Made by a program: the position numbers and the translations under genes. A stretch of 64,000 nt of DNA from Megaleporinus macrocephalus (Eukaryota > Chordata > Actinopteri > Characiformes > Anostomidae). Below are positions 24,061 to 36,364 of this stretch, one piece after another. The stretch spans positions 16,119,175 through 16,183,174 of the forward strand of contig CM038725.1 in the NCBI GenBank assembly GCA_021613375.1, written 5' to 3'. Below the pieces are notes generated by a model, which worked only from the letters and a program-made list of their open reading frames with translations, was not told the DNA's origin and searched no databases. Each line of letters begins with the position of its first letter. Positions within the stretch are counted from its first letter, which is position 1.

Positions 24061-24800
24061 TTGTGCAGCAGATCTGAAATCAATCATAATAACATTAAAA
24101 ATTTTATGGAACTTCCCATGCATTTCTTGCCTACACCTACATGTAAGAACTGCAGTCTGGAAACAGCTGGCTTTCCCAGCAAAACTCTTTACTTCATATT
24201 GCCGTGGTAAAAAAATGATCATTACCAATTAAATGCCCATTAATTGTGCAAGCATGGGATCCCACCAGATGTTTACATTAGAGAGACAAATAGCTGTTTT
24301 TATTTATTTTTACACAATAGCCACCAGCGTAGTATATTGCTCTCACTGAGATTATCAGCAACATGTATGCACAAGCTTACGAGCTCACAGGATTTAAAAA
24401 GAGAGAAAACGGCAAAGTTCAATAAAGGTAGAATTTTTAGTCCACGTCCCTACAGATTGTGTATAAATCAGTGGAGGAATAAAATGCATTTTAAAGATTG
24501 TCTGCAATTCATGGACATGCATGCAGGTTAAAGGCTTTTCTGGAGGACACATATAATATGATTTATGAACTGCACAGCACACCTGGTTAATTCTATGCCA
24601 CTACACACCCAATTACCCAGAATATACTGAAGTCTTTTTGAAAAGCGCTGCCCTATTTTTTGGTATTGATATATCCACAGCACAATTGGAAAACAGAATC
24701 TAGGTCTTTCAAATGAAGACTATAAAAAATCTATTGCAAGGACACATACAAGCAAAAGAAACCCAAAAGCACTTCAAAGACAGGCTTTGACTCTCCAGAA
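24060..24800. other. AT-rich unique DNA
   Basis: Short open frames on both strands overlap here (24004-24582) without recognised domains. No other feature was found. Confidence 0.4.
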
Positions 24801-24809
24801 GGACTATAA

Positions 24810-25095
24810 TAAATGACTAGTGGGCACTCGAACAATCTGGTCCACGCCTGGTCTGACCTCGACACAATGGCCAGAGTAGGCCAGCTGTGGCCCAGACTGG
24901 GTCCAGCAGCTGAGGGCAGTGTTCCAGTGCTCTTCGTCCTGACCTGGCTAAGTCTGGTTCTTCCTCAGGCCAGCACTTTTTAATTCCCACAAGCCGGACT
25001 GCGGAGCTGCATGTCCTGGCTAAGCAGGGGAAGCATCCATTGCACGTGTCAGGAGCAGGCACCATGCACTCGCTCACTGACCTCAATTAGAGCAG
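24810..25095. other. GC-rich unique island
   Basis: Unlike its AT-rich neighbours this stretch is GC-rich and complex, with few CpG. A minus-strand frame of 89 residues (24817-25086) with several Cys and Arg shows no domain I recognise. It could be a small regulatory block or a fragment of an old element. Confidence 0.25.
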
Positions 25096-25740
25096 AGGAG
25101 CTTGCTCTAAAAACTACTGCCCTGACCTGTTAACTAAGAACAAACTGTACAAAATAGTGTAATAGGCTTGGACAATGTCATTATGGGCTAACTGCTGTCT
25201 TTTTGCTAAGGCACTGGATGCATAAAAATAGGGCTCATTCTGCAAGGAATGCTCCTCAGCTTCAACTTCTTAACTTTTAACATCACATTACATACAAAAT
25301 TAAACTTAATATAGTTTAATAAGTGAAGGCAAAGTCCTGGTTGTGATTAACAACGAGGAAAGAGCTTTACTCTAGGCCTTCTGAAGCAATAGTTCTATGT
25401 CCTTTGCTAAAAAAAAAGCCCAAATCAAAGGTTTTACAGCAAATATGAGATGCCATATGCAAGTTTAAAATTGTCCACGTTTAATCTAAAAAAGCCAAAG
25501 AAGGTTTTAGTATGCCAGCAGCAGCAGAGCACTAATATTCTATTGGAAAATCCATAAGGGCTCTAGCAGAAATCAGCATTATCATAGATTTTATTGTGAA
25601 GTTTTGACATTTATGGCCTGAAGTAAATGTCTAGCTATATTAGTCACAGTTTGCCACAAATCAGTGCTTACTCATGTATTTCTTCTTAGCTCAGTAAGAA
25701 CCACTGTGGACATCTAGCTGTTCTGCAACACCATACTTCA
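25095..25740. other. AT-rich noncoding DNA
   Basis: Nothing recognised. Confidence 0.4.
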
Positions 25741-25744
25741 AAGT

Positions 25745-26260
25745 CAAAAGTCAAGTCAAAGTGAACTTTATTGTCATTCAGACTTTACAACTGAGTGCAT
25801 AGCTGAACGAGATTGCGTTTCTCCAATGTGCAGATATATAAAAACACAAGACATACAACTAACATGACAAATAAATAACAACATGACAGTGCAGTGGGAA
25901 ATATAGAAAGAGTGTGTGTGATAAATAGTGAGATATACTCTAAATAGATAGATATACTTCAAAAAAGTGTTTTTGCAGAAGTATTGCACTTAAAGGGAAT
26001 ATATATATATATTGCACAGTTCTGACAAATTATTGCACACTAACAATGTAAACACAACACTGTAAAATTTAAACATTTTTAAGTGCAAGAGTGCTTAGGT
26101 TTAGAAAAAAACAATGAGTCTATTGCACAAAATTAGCAGCATGAATTGGAGGACCACCTGAATATGAATTAGGTCTATGTTCAGGAGTAACAGATCTGAT
26201 AAGTCTGCTTATCAGGAAGTGTTGAGCAGTCTGATGGCTTGTGGAAAGAAACTTTTGCTC
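25745..26260 (+). repeat. Dispersed fish interspersed repeat
   Basis: It opens with a gtcaagtcaaagtgaacttt word followed by attgtcattcag, continues with repeated 'ttgcac' words, and ends with ctgatggcttgtggaaagaa. I recognise this string of landmarks as a very widespread fish repeat. Its class (LINE 3' region or derived short element) is uncertain to me. An (AT)n patch lies at about 25999-26013. Confidence 0.65.
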
Positions 26261-26263
26261 AGT

Positions 26264-26300
26264 CTATGTCATTATCACAATACTTGTGATAAAGACATAG
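26264..26300. repeat. 17-bp inverted repeat with 3-base loop
   Basis: The arms ctatgtcattatcacaa (26264-26280) and ttgtgataaagacatag (26284-26300) pair at 16 of 17 positions. It lies right at the end of the dispersed repeat, so it may be an insertion scar or a terminus of a neighbouring element. Confidence 0.8.
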
Positions 26301-27235
26301 TTCCACAAAGGACTATTGCCTAGTGAATTCTATTATAAGCGAATTTTGAGTCAGCAAGTTTTCTGTTGTTTCACAAAGCTTGGAAAAATAAGTCTAAATT
26401 ATCATCTGTAGTAAATGACCATACCCTACAGATGAGCCTGATCGGAATTAGTTTGAAAAACAATGAATTATTCCTTTAAAGTACCATCCCATTAACAGGT
26501 TCTACAACATCTCTCATTTGGTACAAATACTTTTAAGAGTGCATTGAGCACTCTTTACAAAAACCTACAATTCAAACATAAAGGCCCTAAGTCACTGGAC
26601 GCATGACACATCGGTAACCCTAGCATCCCAGGACACCAGTGAAGACCTCATCAACTGCCCCATCACTGAGGCCCTGACAGTGGGTGGTCAAAGCAGATTT
26701 GTGAGGGTCATCTGCCTATTCTGACCCCCATAAGCATCCAGTGGGCCAGTGGCAGACAGGCCTGTTTTAGCTAATGCCATTAACCTTGTGGAGCGGGAGA
26801 TAGAAAACAGGAGAAGGAGAAAAGGATAGAAAGACATGGAGAGAGGAACAGAGCATAAAGAGGACATACAAATGAAAGAGAAAAAGCAAAGGCAAACAGT
26901 GAGAAATAACACATTATGGCCAGTAAGAAAGATAGTGGTCCAAAGCAGCTATGGTTTGAATCAAGGGTACAAATCACAATGATTAAATTAGATTTTGATT
27001 TTTTAGGATAAGACTGGATGCATTCTCAAATTTCATAGCAAAAGTCATCACACTTTGTTGGACATTTACATGTGAAAATTGCCCAAAAATCTGAACTGGC
27101 CAAAAAACAACTGTTATAATTGACTGGAATTTGATTTGAGCATTCGGAAATTGATGGACCTGAACCAGGACCTTCTGATGCATATAGCATGAATAAGTGA
27201 TAAAGAGAGTCAGGCAGAGAGAGTTGGAGTGGAGG
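26300..27235. other. Noncoding DNA, purine-rich patch
   Basis: The stretch 26800-26910 is rich in gaga/gaaa words. Open frames here come from that bias. No other feature is seen. Confidence 0.4.
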
Positions 27236-27239
27236 CATG

Positions 27240-27640
27240 TTGGTGTGGAGCTTAACTCATAATGATGAGGGAGCGGGTCTAGGCTGAGGAAGAGCTCTGC
27301 TGTCCCTCCTCGGGGAGCGAGAGGTTGGGAGCGTGCATCTCGCCGAAGAGGCAAAGATGAAGGGCCAGTGTCAGGCTGCCTTTTAATGGTCAGAAGTGTG
27401 GTTAGTTCCACTGCCTCGACCCTCTCCCCCGTGGCTCTGGGTCCACTTCATATAACTGGCCATAATTCACCTCTTTTGGCAGTTTGGGGTCTCCGAGGTG
27501 CAGGCTAAAAAGTGCAGGGAGCAGTAATGGCAGCCGGAGCGGCTGAGGGCACTTCCACGCTGCAGGGGAAAACACTTCTCCAGCTGGACCTGCAAACCAG
27601 CGGCTATCCATTAGGAGCAAAGCAGAAGGGCAAAGACAAT
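27240..27640. promoter_or_regulatory. Candidate regulatory island, GC-rich
   Basis: Unique sequence with moderate CpG, including tcctcggggagcgagag near 27307 and cagccggagcggctgag near 27530, plus tgccttttaatggtcag near 27378. Minus-strand frames at 26983-27411 and 27402-27620 overlap but show no domain or clear splice context. An exon cannot be fully excluded. Confidence 0.3.
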
Positions 27641-28165
27641 GAGCTGGGTATCAAGAGTCACAAGACATACAATATTTAAGCAACACTTTGACCAAAAAGC
27701 AAATGTACACAATTTTCCTCTTGGCCCAAATGCAGTCTACCAGATGAGACGTGTTTGTCTTTTTAGTTTTAGTCTGGAGCTAAGCAAGGCTAACGTAGCT
27801 AACCAATAACTTATAGCAGCCAGGTTACCATTGTATAAACAGCCTTTATCTTTATCACCATGTTATTACAGCAAACAGTGACGCTATCTCAAATATTTCA
27901 AAACTTAAATAGCATCAACAGTCATCTTTGAGTCATCTAGTTTTGTAAACTATTAAGTTTTATAAACTATACTGGCATATATTCAAATAATAATAATACC
28001 AATATATGACCAATCCCATTTACAAATCTATTTTACAGCTCTTATTCACTTCACATTCATAACTATTATTGCTTGTTTTTATCCATGCTGAGTATGATGC
28101 TAAAGGCAAAAAAGATTAAAAAAGAAAAGAAAAAAAAAACAAAAAAAAGCTGCCACCTGACATAC

Positions 28166-28197
<32 letters not shown>

Positions 28198-28900
28198 GGA
28201 TCAGCACAAACATCAAATAACTGCAATCTAAATGAATATAAGGAAGCAATGCATTAAAACATGACACTTTGTGACACAACACTTGAAGTCGACAAGCTAC
28301 AGCACATAACTGTTCCAACAAGCCTCTGAAAGGACAATACTCATCTATAATTAAACAGATTTATGGACAAACAAAGCATCTTTTCTTCTTACTAAGGCTA
28401 CCTATTACAGCAGACACAGACAAACACTTTTTCCCCCACTGCCCTGTCATTTGAAGCCACAGCGCTGCTAATTTAAACACGCGTCCCACATACCACTGAT
28501 TTGCATGCATATCACAGACTATAGATGCATTTGTGTAAATCTCACCCCTACAGATATCAAACAAACAATTTCTATGATATAAACAATCCATATAAAACAA
28601 TACAATGATATAAAACAAGTCTCATTTACAGCAACATCTGAAAAATTAAGTACTGTACCAGAATTACATCTTCCAATGTTACTATACATATTTTAGGATC
28701 AAGAAAGCTAACGTTAACTAATACTAATGGAAACAAACTGCCATGAGTTTGCAATCTGCAAATTTCAACAAGTTTATTGATGCTTACTACCTTTTACTCA
28801 GTGATCGCTACATCAGTGTATTTGGTTGAGCATTTCCACTACCAACTAGGTGACTGATTATGCATACATAGACTAGGGACATGTCAGAAGTTTCAAATAG
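27640..28900. other. AT-rich DNA with (ATT)n
   Basis: A perfect (TTA)n run lies at about 28167-28197, and an A-rich tract at 28110-28147 precedes it. Otherwise there is no recognised feature. Confidence 0.5.
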
Positions 28901-28929
28901 TCCTAAAAGTGTGAAAAATCTAATAGCAA

Positions 28930-28985
28930 ACAGGAAAGAAAGGGAAAGACAGAGAGAGGGGGAGAGAGAGAGAGAGAGAGAGAGA
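28930..28985. repeat. (GA)n microsatellite
   Basis: A gagaga run with minor interruptions, preceded by gaaagaaaggg. Confidence 0.85.
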
Positions 28986-28999
28986 CACAGACAGGCATT

Positions 29000-30295
29000 A
29001 CTGCCTCCTGAGAGCTTTAATTGGGGTACAGAGGTGGCTCAGGCACCCACAGTTAGTCCAGTCTCTGAGTCTAGTCTGGACATGTTTAGTCTGGATCACT
29101 GTGGGGAAGATAAACCCCTCTTACCCCCCACCATGGGGCAAGTATGGACAATGCTAACTACCGCTGAGCAGCGTCCTGCTCCAATTAAAGGGTGTAAATC
29201 AAAACGCTGTGATACCTAAAACTCACAGTATTATTATTTGAAAAATCATTTGCAATGACACTGGAGGTACTTGAGACATAATACCAGTGTTTATGGCTAA
29301 AGCCCTCAAACTCCAAGCTTACTGTTCAGTTAAGAATCTTAAAGATTCTTATTATTCCATTACTATTCACTACTACACAATACTCCATGACTATGAAAAG
29401 AAATGATGTACTCAGGTTTCATATAATGAAAACTGAATTTTCCAATTGTCCAGTTTCGTCCACAGACAGCATATAAGAACAGTAAGCTGCACAGGTTGTT
29501 CCAGAGTCACTCTTCTTGCGATGTTACCAAAAACAACAAATTCCCTTCTATTTAGCCAACACCAGTTTAGTTCACCTAAATTTCTCACAAAAGTATGTTC
29601 TGTACTGTTTATAACACAAAGGTGTGTGAAGAGTAGTTCAGCTTGCCAAGACAGCCGTGATGATGTGGTTCAAGACTAAAATATTTCCCAATCGTTGTGT
29701 AATTGTGTTTTCATTGTTATTCAGCTGCTTTACTGAATACAAGTAGAAATAACTTTAATTTTGTTACTTCTGTGTTACTTGTATTGTCTCTGTGTTTATG
29801 GAACATTTTATATTCTATACAACTCAGCTGAACCAGTTGGCCAGTCTATTTTATTAGTGTTTTGCACTTACTATTTACTGAGGACACTGGGTGTCATTCA
29901 GCAGTCATTAATTTGCTTATATCACTTTTGTGTAAATGCTGGACATCTCTTACATACTACTCACTATTTCTTATCACTGTCGTCAGTTCAATTCAGTCCA
30001 AAGAAATGAGGAGGCTTTGTAAAGCTGTAGGGGCTAATTATGCTGTCTTAAGCATTATGGATATGACGTGGAGAACCCGTTTTTGTTTAAACTGAGGGGC
30101 TGACAGCTTATTTTCTTAAGTAGAACTAGGCTGGTCAGCTAGCTTACAGGCTAAAAGATAGCAAACATGCCAAACATCTCCATCATTAATATCACAGGCT
30201 TGAATTAAAGTACTTACGATATGATTTACTGCAAAACTGCAATATAAAAGACTAAATAATGTCACTTGCACATTTCAAATGTCTGAAACAGCATT
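29000..30295. other. Noncoding DNA without recognised feature
   Basis: Open frames at 28881-29219, 29446-29679 and 29761-30095 have no family signature. No repeat boundaries were found. Confidence 0.4.
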
Positions 30296-30302
30296 AAACC
30301 CA

Positions 30303-30508
30303 GGCTGAATCTCAAACTACTAAATAGCGTGCAATGTTTGTTTTAAAAGTCCAGATTCTACAGACAAATACTGAGCTATTTGTTGTGTATGGATGTATCT
30401 GAACCGTAATTGACTATTTTAAGCAATTCTATGCACTGCTGGGCTCCAGTATTTAAATCTCTAAAAAGTGCACTACATGGGGAGCAGTGGGCCATTTGAA
30501 ATTTAGCC
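30303..30508. mobile_element. Small Harbinger-like MITE with CCA target duplication
   Basis: The ends ggctgaatctcaaa (30303-30316) and tttgaaatttagcc (30495-30508) are inverted repeats matching at 12 of 14. The trinucleotide CCA flanks both sides (30300-30302 and 30509-30511). The internal aagtgcactacatggggag and gtgggccatttgaaat words match the style of abundant fish PIF/Harbinger MITEs. It is non-coding. Confidence 0.65.
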
Positions 30509-30514
30509 CCAGTG

Positions 30515-31485
30515 TGTGAAAAGAGGCACAAGTGGAGGGGTGTTATATAAGACTCACATTGTGCCTAAACACCCTTACTCAATGGCAGTAACACACGGCA
30601 TCCCATGGCTTAAAACAATAATCAATTATCAACATCCAATTTAGAAATCCATAAAAGTGGTTTAGACTTCTGTTGGAATCTAAAGGGTTAACAATAAAAG
30701 CCAAGGCGAAGTAAGTTAACGGTCATGTGATGTCATAAATAAAGGCATTGCCTGTAATTCCCACTAGTTTAAAGGGCTGCAAGCAAACCTAAAATACCAG
30801 CGTCTAATAATTTGCTTCTCTTTCAATACAGTACTTATGAATAAAAACAATGTATCTAATTATTCAGTTGCCCTGTGAACTTAAACTCTTGCTACTCTTA
30901 GAACAATGTTGGACAAACATTTAACCAAGGTTGCTATTCAATATCCCCACTAGTTTATATGTTACACACAACTGTACTTGTACGTGTTCTGCTCTGAATA
31001 GCTGCAACGGCACAACCTTACAGACCAAAAGAATATGTTTTTTTTTTTTTTTCCCTCCTATTGTGTGACTTGCTCTGTAAGGCAGGACTTTTGGTCCATG
31101 CAGCTGAAAGTGTGAGTGTATGTTGCCATGTTTGCACTGTAGCTGTCTCTCGGGGGTGGGGGCAGGGGTGTAGGGCAGAATAGAATAAAAAAGGTGAAGA
31201 ACATACGAAGCTGAAAGATTGTAGATATGCTCTGATTCGTTGTAGTACACCATTGTTGCATTGGCAAATGCACAACACAACAGTTTTAATTAAACAGTGC
31301 TGTACTGATTTGATTTTCATGAACTGTCACACTGTCAGATGTGTCTCCTCCTAGCAATATAAAACAATCTACTATCGTTAGAATTTCACGAATAAATCAA
31401 TATAGATGAATCTGTATGACCTCCGTATGACTGATTAACCAATAAGTTGACTACGACCAAGCAGACAAATATGATTCTCCATGCA
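30515..31485. other. Noncoding DNA with poly-T run
   Basis: A run of 14 T residues lies at 31039-31052. Three nested minus-strand frames at 30921-31320 have no domain. Nothing else was recognised. Confidence 0.4.
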
Positions 31486-31489
31486 CATC

Positions 31490-31870
31490 TGCATACTGAT
31501 TTAGAGTCCTAATTCCTTAAGGTCAAAGGAAATGGGCTTTGCATTGAGCCATCAGCACCAAAAACGATGACTCTTGCCAGCCAGATGGCGAATTCCTGGC
31601 AAATCAGACAATGACAGGCCTGAAAGTTTGCCTGGACTGAAACGATAATCCTCTCTGCCCAAAAGTAGAGTCATTTTGAGATTACCATGCGCTATATGAT
31701 GGTTTTGGGACACATATGATTTGAAGGTTAATTACAGAGCTAGCTATTGCAATCAGCTCAGTGAGAAAACAAGTGGGTCACGAAGCGGAGCGCTGATTAA
31801 AATCACATTGATTATAGTGTGGGGTTACTCCTCCTGATTTTGAGTGCTGGCCCAACATCTGCTCACTTCA
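31490..31870. promoter_or_regulatory. Candidate conserved noncoding element
   Basis: Unique, even-composition sequence with aaggtcaaaggaaatgg near 31520, gaaacgataatcctctc near 31639, gaaggttaattacagagc near 31724 and gcgctgattaaaatcacatt near 31790. The gggctttgcattgagcc word is octamer/Sox-like. No repeats. Confidence 0.45.
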
Positions 31871-31919
31871 CTACGAGGTACAGACGTCGGAAAAATAAAA
31901 CGCATACTGAAAAGTACAA

Positions 31920-31985
31920 TGCCTGCACCTGCACGCACACGCGCACACACTCATTTACTCCCTCACACACTCGCGCACACACACA
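31920..31985. repeat. Imperfect (CA)n / (CG)(CA) patch
   Basis: Alternating cacgcacacgcgcacacac words and tcgcgcacacacacag at the end. Confidence 0.7.
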
Positions 31986-32149
31986 GAGGTCAAGCCAAAG
32001 CAAGATTGAAAAAAATGCAAGTAAAAATTTACAATCAGGTTCAAAAGCCTTGCAGACCACATTTTATTAGACTGGAAAGATTATCTTAAAAAAAAAAAAC
32101 TTGAAATCAAAGAAATCTTTTCGCATAACAAAACAAGTGTCTGCATAAA

Positions 32150-32700
32150 GAAAGCCTCTGATTAATTACATCCCTCCGCTTTAGCTTCAATCAGCATCAG
32201 CAAAGGAGTGACATACAGTAGCGTTTAAATACACCACTCTGCACAGACCTGTGCGTGCACGTGTTAAGCAGAGTGTCTGTCTGAATGGCAGGTGGGCTGA
32301 TGGGCTGAGAGGGTGCAGCAGCTGGAGCAGGGCCCAATGAGGCCCCTACAGGCCCCTGACTGTCAGACAGTGAGAAAGAAAGGGGGGGGGGGGTAAGATG
32401 TGAAAGAGAAACAAGAAAGAAAGAATGAAAAAGGGGAGGTCTTATTAACTGTATATAAACAATAAAAGCATAGTTTACTTTTAATGCAAGCAAAACTGAC
32501 TTTCCCTCCTCGCCCAAGCAATTATAGGTCATTTCTTTTTGTCCACTGATTATAAAATTCACACACAGTGTAAAGGAAAACTGGCATTTATACACAACAA
32601 TCACATTATTTTTGCTTTTCTTTTTGTAAAAGGAAAGTGGCATGTCAACACCAGGACAAGGGCAGCAATATAAGCAACCAGCTCGTCGGGTGTCTCAGGA
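32150..32700. other. Noncoding DNA with G-run
   Basis: A run of about 12 G lies at 32382-32393. The 148-residue minus-strand frame at 32197-32643 has no domain. The part 32160-32350 is fairly complex and might be regulatory. Confidence 0.35.
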
Positions 32701-32804
32701 TATAATAACATTTAATGTAACATTAATTTTTATCCTCACTCTGTTTTTATATTCCATTCACAATATGCTTTATAAGGACATTGCTTCATCATATCACTCA
32801 CAAG

Positions 32805-33480
32805 GGAACTGAATTGATTAGCTTGCAAAAAGCTCAGAGATACTAACACTCCCCAGCAGAAAAGATAATTTCACACCCTGCTATAAACAAGGGGAAATAA
32901 TAGTTAGTCAATAGAAGGATTATATTTCCCTCTTGTCCACAATCCGAGGCACGATCCTTAAGAGTCTTTGAAAAACAAGAGCTATGCCAGATAAATAGCG
33001 CCTGCGCTGTTCAACGGCAGCGTGAAATCAATATACAGTTAGAAATGGCAGGACAAAATATCATAGTAAGCCAGTTATTGACGTGTTGCAGTAATTTACA
33101 CTTGCCATTACAAGATGGATTGGGGCGATATTTATTTAGCTGCAGAGAGCTGGCAACTCGGAGATGGTACGGCAGCTGCTGCGGTTGCCAGATGCTGGAA
33201 ATACACCCTCCGTCCATCAAAACTCCTCCCTTGATGATTTCCTCCTTGTTGCAACCTGACAACCTTAAAACAACTGTATAATTAGAGCTGCATCTGCCAC
33301 GGCGCGTCACTCTCTGGATCGATCAGGCGGCGCTGGACCAAGACAGACGACAAGAACTGTCTGAGTTTTTGCTGAGAGACAAAGTCTATTTCCTAAAACA
33401 CTATGAAAAGATCTACTGCTCGGTGAAGTTCAGACTCGCAAAAGACAATATCAAGGCATTAGCGCACAGCTAATGTTGTG
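32805..33480. promoter_or_regulatory. Strong candidate conserved noncoding element
   Basis: About 670 bp of unique sequence with cagaaaagataatttcac near 32857, ccagttattgacgtgttgc near 33071, gatatttatttagctgcag near 33128, tgataattagtggcttatt near 33509 just beyond, and ctgtataattagagctgc near 33274. GC and CpG are balanced and there are no simple repeats. Open frames of 99 (minus) and 78 (plus) residues overlap each other, which argues against coding. Confidence 0.5.
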
Positions 33481-33489
33481 CAATACTGA

Positions 33490-34080
33490 GGCTCTGCAGA
33501 TTTAACACTGATAATTAGTGGCTTATTGTATATGGAAATGAGCATACACGTCATAAGTGGGGACAACCATCCACCTCTGGGGACTTAACGGTTTAATGCA
33601 TCCGTGTCTGTCTTTATAGGCCTCACTTACAGGCTTATAGGCTGATATTAAAACATAAATATGCAAGTACAATGCATCTATAACAGAACTTTGAGTTAAT
33701 AAAACTAGTTAAATCAACAAACTGCTCAAGTATAAGCATTAGTATTATTTAATATATTTAAGGTCAGCTTCCCAGATAAAGGCTGAGCCTAAACACAGCC
33801 TTAATCTATATTTGGAAAACGGGTCCTATGAGTTTTGTTATTTATTTAAGTTTAAGAAACCTGACAATTGATGGATGACCATCATATCACCCCGCACTGT
33901 TTAATGTAAATCAACTAAGTTACATTTATGAGCACATTAACATATACTGGCAAGTGAATTGGGGAAAGTTAAATGCGCCAGTTCATTACGTCTAAAGTTA
34001 TTAGGTTACATTTTCTACATTTTCATTTTCCAGTGTTGAATATAGTAAGATATATTCTGGATTGCACTTTCAAAAATAAT
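33490..34080. other. AT-rich DNA with old interspersed repeat fragment
   Basis: Positions 33765-33835 (cttcccagataaaggctgag, taaacacagccttaatctat) resemble a fish repeat with a 'gcttaatccctgtctgggaaacc' theme. A related scrap, ggactaggcttaatccctgt, lies near 38872. Confidence 0.35.
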
Positions 34081-34083
34081 ATT

Positions 34084-34087
<4 letters not shown>

Positions 34088-34166
<79 letters not shown>

Positions 34167-34204
34167 TACATACATACATACATACATACATACATACACA
34201 CACA
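34088..34204. repeat. (TA)n-(CATA)n compound microsatellite
   Basis: Pure TA dinucleotides to about 34158, then cacacacatacatacat units to 34204. Confidence 0.95.
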
Positions 34205-34429
34205 TTCTAATTCTGATTTCTAAATTTCCAGAATTGTGATGAATATTATAATATTGATCTGAAATTGCACTTTATAAAAATAAGTTTACACATATATACA
34301 ATTGTTTTTTGCTAATTACTTTAAATATCAGCTGGGCCCTAAAAGGTGTACCGGACATACACTCTCTAGTCTGCTACACAAATAAGCTCTATTCAGCCAT
34401 TATGAAAGAAAACATCACAAAATGAGTAC

Positions 34430-34860
34430 TGCAATTGAACCCAGAACCGTCCACAAAGCCTCCTATTCTCCTGCTGACAAGAAAATAAGAGGCATAATGT
34501 GCCTTACAAAATTTTAGAACTATGTGCACCATCATATGTCTGTCATTAATGCCCAATTTAAAAATCCCCACGTTTCTCCAGTATGGCAGCAGATGGCCGA
34601 GTGACGGTGAGGTGAGGTAGTTAACTCCGACCACATCTTCTCCAGCAACAGTGACTCATAATGAAGGGCACGATGTAAAATGTCATGGCGGATCATCCTC
34701 TCCAGTCTAAAGACAAGAGGGAAGACGGCGACGAGCAGAGTGGAGGAGAGGAAAAGGGCTAAGGCGCAGCGCTGCATAAAAGTCTGATATATATTAAGCG
34801 CATGCACGACCACGGACCATGACATACGAGATGATAGCAACAACTTTAACACGGCTTTTA
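34430..34860. promoter_or_regulatory. Candidate conserved noncoding element
   Basis: Unique sequence with gtctgtcattaatgcccaat near 34538, tggcagcagatggccgagtg near 34583 and an ctgacaagaaaataagagg word near 34473. No repeat or domain. Minus-strand frames overlap each other. Confidence 0.35.
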
Positions 34861-34894
34861 GCTACACGTCAAGAGACACTGTTGCTATTCAGAG

Positions 34895-35260
34895 AGGGGG
34901 GGGGGGGGGAATTAGCTTCATGAGCGCAGAAAAGCCTTAAAAGGGAAAGATACATACATTTATCATGAATAAAATAGTGAGCACAAGCTTGGAAGAAAGC
35001 CTGGAGATTATTATTACTAGCATGCAGGAATAATAGCAGTTTCATGCTGTGCAGAAGTTGCACCACACAGTTTTGCTCTATTCACATTTTAATGAAAAAA
35101 GAGGAGCTCATCACTGGCAGCAAGTCTGAGCTTGTTCACTGTGATTAGCACTGCAAAAGCTTCATGCAGCAGAATTAGCATCCCTGGTGCTTCAGCATTG
35201 CTGGAGACAGCTGATTAAAGAATCTGATTGTTACATATCAGCACATACACCTAAAAAATA
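34895..35260. promoter_or_regulatory. Weak candidate regulatory stretch
   Basis: After a G-run (34896-34909) the sequence is unique, with ctgtgattagcactgcaaa near 35140, cagaattagcatccctgg near 35170 and acagctgattaaagaatc near 35208. Signals are fewer than in stronger blocks. Confidence 0.25.
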
Positions 35261-36117
35261 TGGTAGATATTTGCATATGCTGTGAATCTATAACTTCACA
35301 AAGGCAAGTCAATCACGAGTTTGAGTTCTGCGGTGACCGTGCTATTAAATTTGTGAATAAATGACCCTTTGTAAGCGTTTCCTTTACTGAGAGCAAGAAA
35401 AAGATGGTGCAACTTCAGTATATTACAAGCTCCCTCTAGTGGATAAAGATTAATGTCCATGCTATGATATTAACACTGGGATAAAAGGCCAGGTGAGACA
35501 GAGAAAAGAGAACAAATTCAACTGACCACCAGAGCAAACTCAAATGAAGCTTTAAGGAGTAAAATCTAAACCTGAAATCAGGAGAAGATCATCTAAGTAC
35601 ACACACATCTTACCTAAAAACTAAAGCCATACCTACAAGGCTTCTTTTATTCATGCATTCTAGCTGTCCACATGACCACACTACATACATTACTATGAGC
35701 TATATGTAGTAGTACAAGTCTAATATGCTTGTGATTGTGGCTGCGAGACGTATTCAGAGAGGTCTAGTGCACATTTAGGCCTGTTAGCTAGATATTATGA
35801 TCTATGTCTAAAAAAAGTGAAAAGAATAAGAGAGGAAAGGGAAAAAAAAACACCCCGCAGTGCAGCACACGACTTAAATTAAAATAGAGGGGGTGGGGGG
35901 ATTCTTCAAGGTTAATTACATGTAGATCTTCCCTGTTTGAATTAAAATCACCAGCTACACGCTGCACTAACACAAGTAAAGCCTTCAAGCCCACATGTAC
36001 CTCCGGATAATTCTTACAGCGCACCATAATCTTAACTCTTGACCCTTCAGTAACTACACCACAGGGATTTTGGGAACATTCAATCTGTTTCTGAAAAAAA
36101 TAATAATAATACAGCAA

Positions 36118-36120
<3 letters not shown>
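35260..36120. other. Noncoding DNA without recognised feature
   Basis: Minus-strand frame 35788-36117 has no domain. No repeat boundaries were recognised. Confidence 0.4.
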
Positions 36121-36162
<42 letters not shown>

Positions 36163-36163
36163 G

Positions 36164-36195
<32 letters not shown>

Positions 36196-36205
36196 AAGAG
36201 AGAAA
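36120..36205. repeat. (TG)n-(AG)n compound microsatellite
   Basis: About 14 TG units pass directly into gagaga and gggaga words. Confidence 0.95.
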
Positions 36206-36364
36206 AGAGATAGAAAATTGGGGTGATTTGAAGAGCACTTGTGTCCCCGTCGTAACTCTTAGATATGCTTGTAATGTGAATAATACTATCTAAAATTAAT
36301 TTAGGACTCAAATCTGAAGACTTTTAGCAAGAATGTATTCAAATATATAGGCTAGAAAAGTGCT

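Noticed and set aside
33973..34239. Ile/Tyr repeat frames on both strands
   Set aside because: Translations of (TA)n and (CATA)n microsatellites. The same applies at 45906-46145, 53227-53454, 54459-54644 and 60621-61085.
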